DNA from: Borrelia parkeri | GTDB lineage: Bacteria > Spirochaetota > Spirochaetia > Borreliales > Borreliaceae | DNA: 64,000 nucleotides | Direction of reading: 5' to 3' | Assembly (NCBI RefSeq): GCF_023035815.1 | Contig: NZ_CP073159.1 | Span: forward strand, 620,001-684,000 | In this document: positions 48,015 through 58,183 of the stretch, piece after piece | Layout of the letters: every line of letters starts with the position of its first letter | Position numbering within the stretch: position 1 is the first letter of the stretch | Notes under the pieces: model-generated | Told to the model about the DNA's origin: nothing | The model's database searches: none | What the model saw: the letters and a program-made list of their open reading frames with translations, nothing else | Position numbers and translations under genes: made by a program

Positions 48015-49841
48015 TTATTTTAATGCATCTATATGATCTGAGATTTTTGAATCTCTCTTTATTGTTTTTAGGCTGACATTTTTAATGATGTCTTTGCTTG
48101 ATATTATTTTTATGCTTTCTTTAGCTCTTGTTATTGCAGTGTAGAGTAGTTCTTTTGTTAAGAATGGATGATCTTCTATGATTATTTGTATATGTTGATA
48201 TTCAGAGCCTTGACTTTTATGTATTGTTGTTGCAAAACTAAGTTCATATTTGTTTATTAAATTAAAGTTTATTCTTTTGTATTTTTCATCTTCTCTTTTG
48301 AATAAAGCGTAAATTTTAGAGTTTTCTCTAAAGAGAATACCCCTTTCTCCATTAAATAGATCGTTTTTATAATCATTTTGAGTAATTAAAATTATTTGTC
48401 CAATTAAATTACCATAGATTTTTTTCAAATATAATTTTATTATTTCATTTATTCTTTTTGTTCCAAATTTTCCAAAATTTCTTGAGCATAAAATGACGTT
48501 GCTAAGCAGAGCATTAATTATTGATTCAATTTTTTTATTGTTTAGTGAATTGAGATCAAAATTAGAGATATTTTTATATAAATTTTTTGTGTGATTTAAT
48601 AATTCATTTTCAATATTGACTTTATTTATATCCTTTAAAATTATATTTTTGTTGGCATTAAGTTGAATATCAATTAGATTTGTGTCTTCTTGATATATTG
48701 CTTTGGCTAATAAATTTATCTCATCGTTACTTCTGAAATTTTTTTTAAGTATTTCTACATTTTCATCACTTATTTCTTTTATTTGCGTCAAACTTGAATA
48801 TACATTTCCTCCAGATATTGATGGAAGTTGGTTTTTGTCCCCTGTTATTATGAGTTTTGTGCTTGTTTTGGTCGCCTTTAACAATTTTAAGAAAGTGCTT
48901 GAATCTATCATAGATGCTTCATCAATTATTATTATTTCAAATTCTAGGGGGTTGGTTTCATCATATTTATTGCCTTTATTGATAAATGACATTTTTAATA
49001 ATTTTTGTACTGTGCTATATTCTGTTTCAAGGTTTTTAAATGATTCTTTTAGACTTGATTTTAGTTTTTGACTTGCTTTTCCAGTTGGTGCTACAAGGGC
49101 TACCTTTTGTTTGACATTTAAGTGCATATCAATTGCTTTTAGAATATAATTGATAGTTGTTGTTTTACCTGTACCCGGGCCACCACTGAGTATAAAGAAA
49201 TTACTTTTTAAAGATTTTTTGATTGAATTGATTTGTTCTTCACTTAGGTCTTTAGTATTTAAGTTGTTCATGATATTTTGTATTCTTTTAGTAGTTATTT
49301 CACTTTTGTTATCCTTAAGTCTTTGATCTATTTTTTTTATTAGTTCTTCTTCTTCTCTAAAGTTTTTTTGAGTATAGATGTGAATATTATTTTCTAATAT
49401 TAAAGGAGTTATTATTCTTTCATTTTGATTAAGATGTTTCATTATATTATTTTCTTTTAAATGTAAGATTATTTCGTGTATTTTTGTTGCTTGTGTAAGA
49501 TTTGCAAGTTCTTTTAGTATGTTGATTGATTTTTGATAAGATTGATCTTCGTCTTCTATTTCAAGGAAAGCACAGTCAATCGTATTTTGAATATCTTTGA
49601 TTAATAAATTAATATTAGCTCTTAAATGTCCTTTAGAGAGATAATTAAATAAAAATATTAAAAAAATAGTAATTTCTTCGTACTTTTCATCTTTGATTTT
49701 TTTTGTGAGTAAATGTGCTTTATAGTAATTTTCTATGTTTATGTTTAAAGTTTCTATTATTTCATAAATTTTGAGTTCTGGATTCAAATAATTTCTCTTA
49801 TAATCTTTTAAAAATTCTCTTAAGACTAAAAAATTTCTCAT
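48015..49841 (-). CDS. recD: Exodeoxyribonuclease V alpha subunit
   Basis: 5'-3' SF1B helicase subunit of RecBCD. 608 residues. An N-terminal helical domain contacts RecC in the complex. Walker A is LSGGPGTGKTTTINYIL (about 215), with Walker B as IIDEASMID, GDKNQLPS, and the C-terminal SFATTIHKSQGSEYQ and YTAITRAKESIKI helicase motifs. It is the last gene of pncB-recC-recB-recD, 9 bp after recB. Confidence 0.94.
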   Translation of the reverse strand: MRNFLVLREFLKDYKRNYLNPELKIYEIIETLNINIENYYKAHLLTKKIKDEKYEEITIFLIFLFNYLSKGHLRANINLLIKDIQNTIDCAFLEIEDEDQSYQKSINILKELANLTQATKIHEIILHLKENNIMKHLNQNERIITPLILENNIHIYTQKNFREEEELIKKIDQRLKDNKSEITTKRIQNIMNNLNTKDLSEEQINSIKKSLKSNFFILSGGPGTGKTTTINYILKAIDMHLNVKQKVALVAPTGKASQKLKSSLKESFKNLETEYSTVQKLLKMSFINKGNKYDETNPLEFEIIIIDEASMIDSSTFLKLLKATKTSTKLIITGDKNQLPSISGGNVYSSLTQIKEISDENVEILKKNFRSNDEINLLAKAIYQEDTNLIDIQLNANKNIILKDINKVNIENELLNHTKNLYKNISNFDLNSLNNKKIESIINALLSNVILCSRNFGKFGTKRINEIIKLYLKKIYGNLIGQIILITQNDYKNDLFNGERGILFRENSKIYALFKREDEKYKRINFNLINKYELSFATTIHKSQGSEYQHIQIIIEDHPFLTKELLYTAITRAKESIKIISSKDIIKNVSLKTIKRDSKISDHIDALK

Positions 49842-49850
49842 ATTTTCCTT

Positions 49851-52800
49851 TTAATATTTTAATTGCAAATATATTTGTTCTAGATCTAATTCTTTAAAAT
49901 TTGGTATGGTGAAATAAATCCCATTCTGTGTTTTAGATTGTTCTTTAATATTTTTTTGAAATGCTCTTGTAAAGAGATATATTACTCCTCCAAAATATTT
50001 ATTATATTCTTCTGGACTCTTAAAGAGTATTTTTTTTGTTCCTAGTGCGTAGATTTTATATTGTAAGTCATACTTTTCTTGTTTCATCTTCTTTTTTAAG
50101 TTAGTTAAATTATAATCTTTTAAATTTGCTCCAAGATAATTTGTTTTATAGTCTAAAATGTATACTTTATTATTTATCTTAAATATAAGATCAATGATTC
50201 CCTTTATATATCCGTCATTGAATGTTAAATCCAACTTGTTGTGATTTTTAAAGAGAGACTTTTGTTCATAAATTTTTGTATCTATCTTGATTAAAAATTC
50301 CATTTCTTTTTGTAATTCTTGAATATCACACAGTCTTGCGTCAATAAATCTGATTTTTGTATTTAATATGTTATAAATCATTTTTATTAGCATTGCTTGT
50401 ATCTTGGGTGTATTTAACTTTGAATTGAAATGTTCGATTCTTTTCTGTATAAGAGCAATATTGATTTTTTGAAAATTGTTAAAATCATCTTTTGCATCGC
50501 TAAAATTTATATCTTTCATTATGACATGTAAAATATTACCAATATCTTTGCCCTTTGGGAGTGTTTCTTCAGTACAATTAGCATCATTTTCATAAGTCTC
50601 ATCATTTTTTGTTTCTTGATTTGTATGGTAAGTTGATTTATAGTTTGATGCAAGACTTGTATAGCTATGTGTATATTCTCTTCTAAATAAATGTTTGTTT
50701 ATTGGTGTTGGAGGTATTAATTTTATTTCTTTGTTATCATTTTTTTCTAATTTATTAAATTTATGGGTTTTAATCAGATTGTATACATTAAAGTCTAAAT
50801 TTATTTTATCAATTGTTTTTATTTCTGCTAGCTCTAACATTTTATTTATTATTGTGCCTTTATTGATAATAAATAGTGCAAATCTTGATCGTGTTGTTCC
50901 TACATAAAAAATATTTTTCTCTTCATTTAAAATCTTATGTTTGGCAGATTGTTGATTTTCTTTTAATTTTAAAAAATCATATTCTATCTTATTTTCTAAG
51001 TAAAATTTATAAAATGTATCTGATTTTTTCAGTAAGCTATCATTGTATTGAATATCACCTATGAGAAATACGATATTAACACTTAATCCTTTTGATTTAT
51101 GAATTGTTAGTATTTCTATGGATTGATCACTTTGGGTAGTGATTTGCTCTTCATCTTGTTCAGTATCTTTATTTAGTATTAGATCTTCTAGAGTGCATAT
51201 TAATGATTCTATGGTTTTATCTTCATAGTAAATTTTGGAAATGAAGTCTAGACTTATTTCGTAGTTCTTAAGTTCTTCAAATTTTTCTTCATTTATTAGG
51301 ATTTCTCTGTAGCTTTTTTTTGATTGTGCAAATTCAGTAAAGGTAGTATTATTAAAAATTTTTGCCAAATTGAGCCATAAATCTTTTTTTGATATGATTT
51401 CGTCTATTGCTTTTATTAATGTTATTTCTTGATTTTCAAGTAAATATATTATGTCACTAATGGCTTCTTCTATGTGTTTTATTTCATTTTTTTCAAGTAG
51501 ACTTAGGTATAATTCCCACGGAAGGTTTATTATTTTGCTAGTTAAGATATAGTTTAGAGTTTGAAAATTTTGTTTTCTGTCGAAACATTTTATAAGATAA
51601 AATATTTCGCTAAATTCTTTCGTCTTAAAGAATGATTCTTCGATCTTATTTGTTTTTATATTTTGATTTTTAACTTCCTTGTCTATTAAATCTATTTCCT
51701 TGCTTGTTCTGCAAAGTACTTTTATGTCTGATTCTTTAATTTGTCTAAGCTTATTGTTATCATAAATTTTTCCGTTTGTTAGTAGATATTTTATTGTTAT
51801 AGCTGTTTTTTGTAAAATATTTTCATTTTCACTTTCAGTTTCTATTATGTTTATTGCTTCTATTTCTTGATCATTTATAAAAATTTTATTTTCGTCATTC
51901 TTAGACTCTGTTTTTGATTTAGTAAATTCTATTTTTTCGATTTTAGCTGTGTGTGTTTTATTATAGATATTATTAAACATAATATTTAAAGATTCAACTA
52001 ATTTTTTATTTGATCTGTAATTTGTTAGTAAGGTTATTTTTGCGTTATCTTTTATTTGATCTTTTATACCTTGGTTATAATATGATATATCAGCATTTCT
52101 AAATGTATAAATTATTTGCTTAGGATCGGCTATAAATATTAGTTTTATGCCACAAGAGTTAAGTAGTTTAAATATTTCTATTTGTATTAGGTTTAAATCC
52201 TGTGCTTCATCTATTAGTATTATTTTATATCTGCTTTTTATTGAATTTAATAATTTGTTATCACGAGATTCCAGGTGTTTTTTGAAGTTTAGCATTATAT
52301 GTTTTTGGTCTATTGTGTTTGTTGCATTAATGGTATTTGCAAGTTCTTTGTCTATATATTTAAGTATTTTATATTCAACTTTTAGGTTAATAAATCTTCT
52401 AAGTGTGTTTTTATCTTCTTTATTTGTATTTGTTGCATAGCTAAGTTCTCTTAAAGCGGTTTGTATTTTTAGTTCCTTAGGTAAGAGAGTAACATTTTTT
52501 TTAAGATTAGATTCTATTATCTTTGAAAAAAATTTGTTGTTTGCAAGTATGTCTGTGATTTTTACTATATCTTTTTCATTACTATATTTTATTTCTGATA
52601 TTTTGATTCCTTGATTATGTTTATTTAGGAAAGTTCTTTTTTCTTCCATAGTCATTTTGTTTAATGTTTCGACTATTAAGTTATACTCATGAATTAATCT
52701 ATCTTGATTTGTAAGCATTGTTTTAAAAATCGTTTGGGTTTTTATCCAATCTCCAAGTTCTTGTGTCTTGTCTCTTTTATACCCTTGTCTTATATATTGA

Positions 52801-53291
52801 ATCATGTCTTTTGTAGTTTTGAATTTAGACTTAAAGATTTCAAATTCATCATCTTTGATTGCTAATTCTTTTTTTAATGAATCCGATTTTCTTAAACATT
52901 CATAAACTATTTCGTCTATTTCTGATGTAAAATTTTCTTTTACACTGTATTTGACAAAGTTTTCTGTCTCGATTTGAAAATTGTTTAGAGAATGTAGTGC
53001 AAATTTGTTTATGGTTGAGATAAATATTTTATTTGATTGCTCGTAAATTTTTTTTAAAGATTTATCTGTTTGTGAATTTTGATATGCATTTTCAATTGAT
53101 TTCAATATTCTAATATGCATTTCTTCTGTTGCTTTTTTTGTGAATGTTAGCACTAGAACCTCGCTTGGAGAGTACGTTTTATTTATGAGTAAGTTTGTAA
53201 TAGTATTTTCAAGTATGTAGGTCTTTCCAGTTCCTGCTGAAGCCTCAATTAATATTTTTTCGTTGTATTTGATTTTGTCTATTATTTCTCT
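49851..53291 (-). CDS. recB: Exodeoxyribonuclease V beta subunit
   Basis: 3'-5' SF1A helicase and nuclease of RecBCD, which resects double-strand breaks and loads RecA. Walker A EASAGTGKTYILE (about 20-32 of this start), LVLTFTKKATEEM, IDEAQDLN, LTIHKSKGL, and the C-terminal nuclease motif ILDYKTNYLG with its upstream Asp segment. The open frame extends to 53327, but the ATG at 53291 (MREIIDKIKYNE) fits RecB starts and lies just after the recC stop (53299). From there it has 1146 residues. Confidence 0.94.
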   Translation of the reverse strand, partial: REIIDKIKYNEKILIEASAGTGKTYILENTITNLLINKTYSPSEVLVLTFTKKATEEMHIRILKSIENAYQNSQTDKSLKKIYEQSNKIFISTINKFALHSLNNFQIETENFVKYSVKENFTSEIDEIVYECLRKSDSLKKELAIKDDEFEIFKSKFKTTKDMIQYIRQGYKRDKTQELGDWIKTQTIFKTMLTNQDRLIHEYNLIVETLNKMTMEEKRTFLNKHNQGIKISEIKYSNEKDIVKITDILANNKFFSKIIESNLKKNVTLLPKELKIQTALRELSYATNTNKEDKNTLRRFINLKVEYKILKYIDKELANTINATNTIDQKHIMLNFKKHLESRDNKLLNSIKSRYKIILIDEAQDLNLIQIEIFKLLNSCGIKLIFIADPKQIIYTFRNADISYYNQGIKDQIKDNAKITLLTNYRSNKKLVESLNIMFNNIYNKTHTAKIEKIEFTKSKTESKNDENKIFINDQEIEAINIIETESENENILQKTAITIKYLLTNGKIYDNNKLRQIKESDIKVLCRTSKEIDLIDKEVKNQNIKTNKIEESFFKTKEFSEIFYLIKCFDRKQNFQTLNYILTSKIINLPWELYLSLLEKNEIKHIEEAISDIIYLLENQEITLIKAIDEIISKKDLWLNLAKIFNNTTFTEFAQSKKSYREILINEEKFEELKNYEISLDFISKIYYEDKTIESLICTLEDLILNKDTEQDEEQITTQSDQSIEILTIHKSKGLSVNIVFLIGDIQYNDSLLKKSDTFYKFYLENKIEYDFLKLKENQQSAKHKILNEEKNIFYVGTTRSRFALFIINKGTIINKMLELAEIKTIDKINLDFNVYNLIKTHKFNKLEKNDNKEIKLIPPTPINKHLFRREYTHSYTSLASNYKSTYHTNQETKNDETYENDANCTEETLPKGKDIGNILHVIMKDINFSDAKDDFNNFQKINIALIQKRIEHFNSKLNTPKIQAMLIKMIYNILNTKIRFIDARLCDIQELQKEMEFLIKIDTKIYEQKSLFKNHNKLDLTFNDGYIKGIIDLIFKINNKVYILDYKTNYLGANLKDYNLTNLKKKMKQEKYDLQYKIYALGTKKILFKSPEEYNKYFGGVIYLFTRAFQKNIKEQSKTQNGIYFTIPNFKELDLEQIYLQLKY

Positions 53292-53298
53292 CATGGGA

Positions 53299-56200
53299 TT
53301 AACTTTGTACCTTGATGAATTTAGCATAAAAATCTTGAAGTAATTTTTCTAAGTTGTCGTTTATGTCTAAATCGTGAGTGTCTTTAAATCTGTTATAATA
53401 TGGACACCATGTTATGTCTTTTTGTTGAAGAATGAATTCCATATCTTTGTTAATATTAATGCTTTTTTGTGGATATTTTATTTGTGTTTTTAGTACTGTT
53501 GGAAATTCGTTTATGTCTTTTATTTTAATTAAACTTTTTTGTATTAAATCTTTATAAATGGGAGTAGGATAGCTTGAAATATATGCTATTTGTTTTAATA
53601 AATTTGTAAGGTCTAGGTAGTTTATCGTTTCATTTGTATATTGATTATCAAGTGATAATTTAGAAGTTTTATAAGTTATTTTTATTTCTTGAATTGACTC
53701 TATATTTTCAATTGAGCTTTTTAACATTAATCCTATTATGTATAGGTTGATTTTTCTGATAATTTTGTCTTGACCATAATCTTTTTTCTCTAAATTGACG
53801 TAAAAATATCGATTATCTATTTTATATATGTTTTTGAGTTTTCCATTTAACTTAAATTCTATTGTTTCGCCTTCGAAGTTAATGAATATGCTTTTATTTA
53901 ATTTGATGTCAGTTTCTTGCATTTTGAAAAATTCCTGAAAATTGATAACAATATTATTTTTAATTTCATTGAATTTTTCTATGAAATTTTCTTTGATGGT
54001 TGTTTTTTTGATATTCATGGGAATTATTCCCTTTTGAATTTGATTTTCAATTATATTATCTATTTTCTCTAATATATGTTCATTAGTTTCATCTTTTATA
54101 CATTCATGTATTGGTATGAGATTATTTATTAGCTTATAATTAAAATTATCAATGTCAATAATCTGCTCTTCTTGTTTTTTCTTAATATCACCAATTTGGC
54201 TTATATCTTTAATGTATACATTTAATATTTCTTCATAAAAGTATTTGTATGGATTAGTTATAGCTTTATTTATGTCTTCTATCCTTAGTGTGATTTGTTT
54301 TTTTAATTTAAGTCTTTTCTGTTTAAAGTTTGAATATTTGCCTTGTTGTAGTGATTTTGCAATATTAAAGGCTTCTGTGTCATAGTTAATTAGGTAATTG
54401 GCTTTTTCGTCTTTGAAGTATTCAAAATCGTAATTTTCACTTGGGTGTATTTCAATTTTTAGTTCTTGTCCCATATCTCTTATGTAATTTATTATTTTAT
54501 TTATTACTTTAGGTTTATTGATATCTGGATTTAGAGATTCGCTTAGTGAGTAATAGAAATAGAATTTGTTTGATGCTGCAAAGATTATCTTAATTAAATT
54601 TGAAATGTTATCTTGTTCCAGATTGACATAGTCATAATATTCGTTTAATAAGTTCATATTGTCAAAATGAATGTTTGAGTTTAATTTATGGATTCCTAAA
54701 AAGTGAATTTCAGATTTTTGTAAATATTCGATTTTATCAGAGCTTGCAACAAGTATACCTGTATTTTGATTGTTTGATTGATATGCTTTTTGTTCGATGC
54801 TTTCTTCAAGCATTATTTTGAAAAGAGCAAAATTAACTTTTCTGTCTTTAACTTTTGTCATGTAATCTTTGTAAAGGTTTTCATTAAAATCTCTTGAAAA
54901 ATTTTTAAAGTATTGTATTCTTGTGTTTATATATTCATCAATTTTGTTGTTATCTTCAAGTTTGATATATTTATCTATGAAAATATCCATTATTTCTGCC
55001 CATTCATATATTGTGTATTCTTGTTCTCTAAAGTACATTATATCTTCATATAGGCTTTTTATTATGCTTATTAATCTTACTATTGAATCTGGATCTTGAA
55101 AGCTTATGCTCTCTTGACAATTATTGCATTCATATTTTTCATTAAACATTGTAGATGTGAGAAATCTATCAAAGCCATTTTCCCATGAATTTAAAAAATT
55201 CTTGTCATAAGATAAGCTTTCTTTATGAGAATCATTCATTCCAAAATTAATATTCACTGCATCGTTAAATTTTATTAAGTATTCTAATTCACTTATTGAG
55301 ATGTTGAATTTATTCATTACTTTTGTGTTACTTAAAAATTCAATTATTTCTTTTCTATTAAAATTACTAATCGTTCCTTTGTTTGAAATGAAGAGTTTCA
55401 TTAATTGCTTTAATGCTATTACACTTTTACTTTTTGAGACGTCTTTAGAATCTAAAATAGTAAATTCAAGTTCATATTTATTTAAAAATTCTTCTATGTA
55501 TGGTAAGTATATGTCCATATCTTTTGGTAGGTAAGTTACTACAATATCGTTTATTTTGAGATGATTATTTTGTGTTGAATGTAGAATATTATTTACTAGA
55601 ATTTCTACCTCTCGTTTTTTTGTTTTTGCCTCTATTATTTTGAAACTATTATCTAAGTTTAATAGAGGAGTGCCTTTTGTAATATTGTTTTTGAAACTTG
55701 CTAAAAAATTTTTCTCTTCAAATGCTTGAATATCAGTTTCTTCTTCTATTTGTGTACTTGAATTGCATTTTTTGATTTTTACTGGTACTAGTTCATCTAT
55801 GAAGGCAGATTTGATTTGAGTTGTATCTTCAAGTATTAATTCGTATACTGTAATGTCGAAAATTTTTTGCAAACAATGTAAAATTTTTCTGTCAATTTCT
55901 CTAGTCTCTCCAATTATTATTATTCTTTTTGTTTCAATGCTTTGCTGAGTATCTGTTATTTCTTGTTCAATTTTCTCGTGCAAGTTAAAAAGGTTTATTT
56001 GATTTTCAAATAGTTTTTTAAACATTTCCTTTTGCATGGATTCGTAGTGAATCTTATTTTGATCTTCAAATAAAAATTTATTTTGTCTCCAATGATCAAT
56101 CAGATTTGGAAATTTAGAGTAGTATTTATGAAATAAAGTTATTATCTTTGATGCAAAGATATATCTGTTTTTTGTCGATTTAAATTGCTTGATATTTTTT

Positions 56201-56529
56201 ATTTTATTGTCTTTTAACATGTGATACAGAATAAATTTTTCTGTTTCTGAGTAAAGGAACAATGTATTGTTTTCTAAAAATTTTTTTATATTGTGATTTT
56301 CTATTGAGAGCTTATATATCGTTTTTATTATGTTTTGTTTTACATTGAGGTTATATGAGACCTCATTCAGGGTTGCTAGATATTTTTTAATTTCTTCGCT
56401 TAAAATGTTACTTTTTAAAATGATGATGGTTTCTTTTTTAAATATGTCATCGTTTTTAATTAACTCTTTAATTTTATTATAAATATTGCTTACTTTATTT
56501 GTTTTATATATCTTATACATATTATACAC
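53299..56529 (-). CDS. recC: Exodeoxyribonuclease V gamma subunit
   Basis: Subunit that splits the strands and recognises Chi in RecBCD, built like an inactive helicase-nuclease. 1076 residues, similar in length to E. coli RecC. It lacks a working Walker A, as expected. The assignment rests on length, place between pncB and recB, and segments such as VVTYLPKDMDIYLPYIEEF and the AITNPYKYFYEEIL region typical of RecC. GTG at 56529 or ATG at 56520 starts the gene; neither has a ribosome binding site, and TATAAT sequences lie directly upstream. Extremely Lys/Asn/Ile-rich. Confidence 0.9.
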   Translation of the reverse strand: MYNMYKIYKTNKVSNIYNKIKELIKNDDIFKKETIIILKSNILSEEIKKYLATLNEVSYNLNVKQNIIKTIYKLSIENHNIKKFLENNTLFLYSETEKFILYHMLKDNKIKNIKQFKSTKNRYIFASKIITLFHKYYSKFPNLIDHWRQNKFLFEDQNKIHYESMQKEMFKKLFENQINLFNLHEKIEQEITDTQQSIETKRIIIIGETREIDRKILHCLQKIFDITVYELILEDTTQIKSAFIDELVPVKIKKCNSSTQIEEETDIQAFEEKNFLASFKNNITKGTPLLNLDNSFKIIEAKTKKREVEILVNNILHSTQNNHLKINDIVVTYLPKDMDIYLPYIEEFLNKYELEFTILDSKDVSKSKSVIALKQLMKLFISNKGTISNFNRKEIIEFLSNTKVMNKFNISISELEYLIKFNDAVNINFGMNDSHKESLSYDKNFLNSWENGFDRFLTSTMFNEKYECNNCQESISFQDPDSIVRLISIIKSLYEDIMYFREQEYTIYEWAEIMDIFIDKYIKLEDNNKIDEYINTRIQYFKNFSRDFNENLYKDYMTKVKDRKVNFALFKIMLEESIEQKAYQSNNQNTGILVASSDKIEYLQKSEIHFLGIHKLNSNIHFDNMNLLNEYYDYVNLEQDNISNLIKIIFAASNKFYFYYSLSESLNPDINKPKVINKIINYIRDMGQELKIEIHPSENYDFEYFKDEKANYLINYDTEAFNIAKSLQQGKYSNFKQKRLKLKKQITLRIEDINKAITNPYKYFYEEILNVYIKDISQIGDIKKKQEEQIIDIDNFNYKLINNLIPIHECIKDETNEHILEKIDNIIENQIQKGIIPMNIKKTTIKENFIEKFNEIKNNIVINFQEFFKMQETDIKLNKSIFINFEGETIEFKLNGKLKNIYKIDNRYFYVNLEKKDYGQDKIIRKINLYIIGLMLKSSIENIESIQEIKITYKTSKLSLDNQYTNETINYLDLTNLLKQIAYISSYPTPIYKDLIQKSLIKIKDINEFPTVLKTQIKYPQKSININKDMEFILQQKDITWCPYYNRFKDTHDLDINDNLEKLLQDFYAKFIKVQS

Positions 56530-56544
56530 ATATTATACATAGTG

Positions 56545-57990
56545 TTATAGTTTTTTGTTTTCTTTGATGAGTTTATTTCTTAGATTTTTTAATTTCTCTG
56601 TAATGCTTACTTTATATATGTGTGGATTTATGAGCCTTTTATGTGTATGATCGATCTTTTTAAGATCACTTTGAACTCTTGCTCTTATATGTTCGAGACT
56701 TGATTGGCAGGTTTGACAAATTTTGTTGTTTTCAAAAACTGTATTTATTAAAAATTCAAAACTTTCATATGTTTTTATTTCTTTGAATGTATTGTCTTGT
56801 ATAGGGTGGAAAATTGTAAATTCCTTTTTTAAGCTTAACATTTTTTTTATTTCTTCTTCTTCTTCTTTTAAAAAAATTAGATCAAAAATCATTTGTTCAT
56901 TTGAGTATATTCTAACAACTCCTTTTTGAGAGGGTAGTGTTGCTTTATTAATGTTATTTGATATTTTCATTTTAGGAATAAATTTTCCGTTTTGTTGAAT
57001 TGATGTCATTTTGTACACCCCTGAGAGATTGGATTCTCCTTTTGCAGTAACTAGATTGCTTCCTACTCCCCAGAAGTCGATAGGAGCATGAATTGAGTTT
57101 AAATACATAATAATTTCTTCATCAAGTTCGTTTGATATAATAATTTTTACTTCAGATAGTCCATTCTCATTAAGTGTTCTTCTAACTTGTTTGCTTAAGT
57201 ATTCAAGATCACCACTGTCAATTCTAACAGAAAAATTTTTGTTTCCTTTGCTCTTTAGTGCTTTGAAAACTTTTATTGCATTTTTAAGACCACTGTTAAG
57301 TGTATCATAAGTGTCAATTAACAAACTTACATTATTTGGATATATTTTCGCATATTCCCAAAAGGCCTCTTCTTCATTTTTAAAACTCATTATCCAGCTG
57401 TGAGCCATTGTGCCAATGACAGGAATATTGTATTTATATCCTGCAAGTACATTGCTTGTAAAATTAGCACCTCCTATGTAAGCAGCTTTACTCGCTGAGA
57501 GTGCGCCATTAATTCCTTGAGCTCTTCTAAGACCAAATTCTGCTAGATTTTTAGCCCCGGCTTCTTTAATTCTTGCTGTTTTAGTTGCAATTAGGCTTTC
57601 AAAATTTATTGTATTTAATACCAGTCCTTCTATGAGTAAGAGTTCAATTAGATTTCCTTCAATGATTAGTATGGGTTCATAGGGAAAAACGATTCTTCCT
57701 TCTTCTATTGAGCTTATTTTTATGTTTAATTTAAATGTCTTTAAGTATTCTAAAAATTTTTTGTCAAAATACTGTAATCTGTCTAGATAGTTAATCTCTT
57801 CGTTTCTGAAATGTAATTCTTTTAAAGCATTAATTAATGTGTGAATTCCTGCTAAAATTATGTATCCATTTTTAAATGGCGTTTTTCTGAAAAACATTTC
57901 AAATTTGACTTTTGGATTAATATTTTTTATGAAGTAAGCATTCATCATTGAGAGTTCATAAAAGTCTGTAAATAGTGATAAGTTTTTCAT
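56545..57990 (-). CDS. pncB: Nicotinate phosphoribosyltransferase
   Basis: Makes nicotinate mononucleotide from nicotinate and PRPP (with ATP), the entry step for NAD salvage. 481 residues. LFTDFYELSMMNAYF at the N-terminus, LRRAQGINGALSASKAAYIGG, GTMAHSWIMSF, and RIDSGDLEYLS with VGSNLV are family signatures. The C-terminus has a Cys pair (CQTCQSS) and a basic tail. It is the first gene of the minus-strand run into recCBD and lacks a good ribosome binding site. Confidence 0.94.
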   Translation of the reverse strand: MKNLSLFTDFYELSMMNAYFIKNINPKVKFEMFFRKTPFKNGYIILAGIHTLINALKELHFRNEEINYLDRLQYFDKKFLEYLKTFKLNIKISSIEEGRIVFPYEPILIIEGNLIELLLIEGLVLNTINFESLIATKTARIKEAGAKNLAEFGLRRAQGINGALSASKAAYIGGANFTSNVLAGYKYNIPVIGTMAHSWIMSFKNEEEAFWEYAKIYPNNVSLLIDTYDTLNSGLKNAIKVFKALKSKGNKNFSVRIDSGDLEYLSKQVRRTLNENGLSEVKIIISNELDEEIIMYLNSIHAPIDFWGVGSNLVTAKGESNLSGVYKMTSIQQNGKFIPKMKISNNINKATLPSQKGVVRIYSNEQMIFDLIFLKEEEEEIKKMLSLKKEFTIFHPIQDNTFKEIKTYESFEFLINTVFENNKICQTCQSSLEHIRARVQSDLKKIDHTHKRLINPHIYKVSITEKLKNLRNKLIKENKKL

Positions 57991-57999
57991 TTCTTATAT

Positions 58000-58005
58000 A
58001 TTATA
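58000..58005 (-). promoter_or_regulatory. -10 box of pncB, close to the start codon
   Basis: TATAAT (58005-58000 on the minus strand, within TGTATAAT) ends 9 nt before the pncB ATG at 57990, so the mRNA would have almost no leader. No good -35 seen. Confidence 0.45.
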
Positions 58006-58183
58006 CACCATATGATTATAACACTATATTTGTATTTGATTTTTAGAAATTTTGAGGCATTCGTTTTAAACCGTCATTGTTGTGATTAAATTTAATGTAG
58101 GTATAACTATTATTTATAAAAGGATATTATGTCATAGTTTTTGATACGACAATAATAGTATAATTATCTGTCGGAGATATTTT

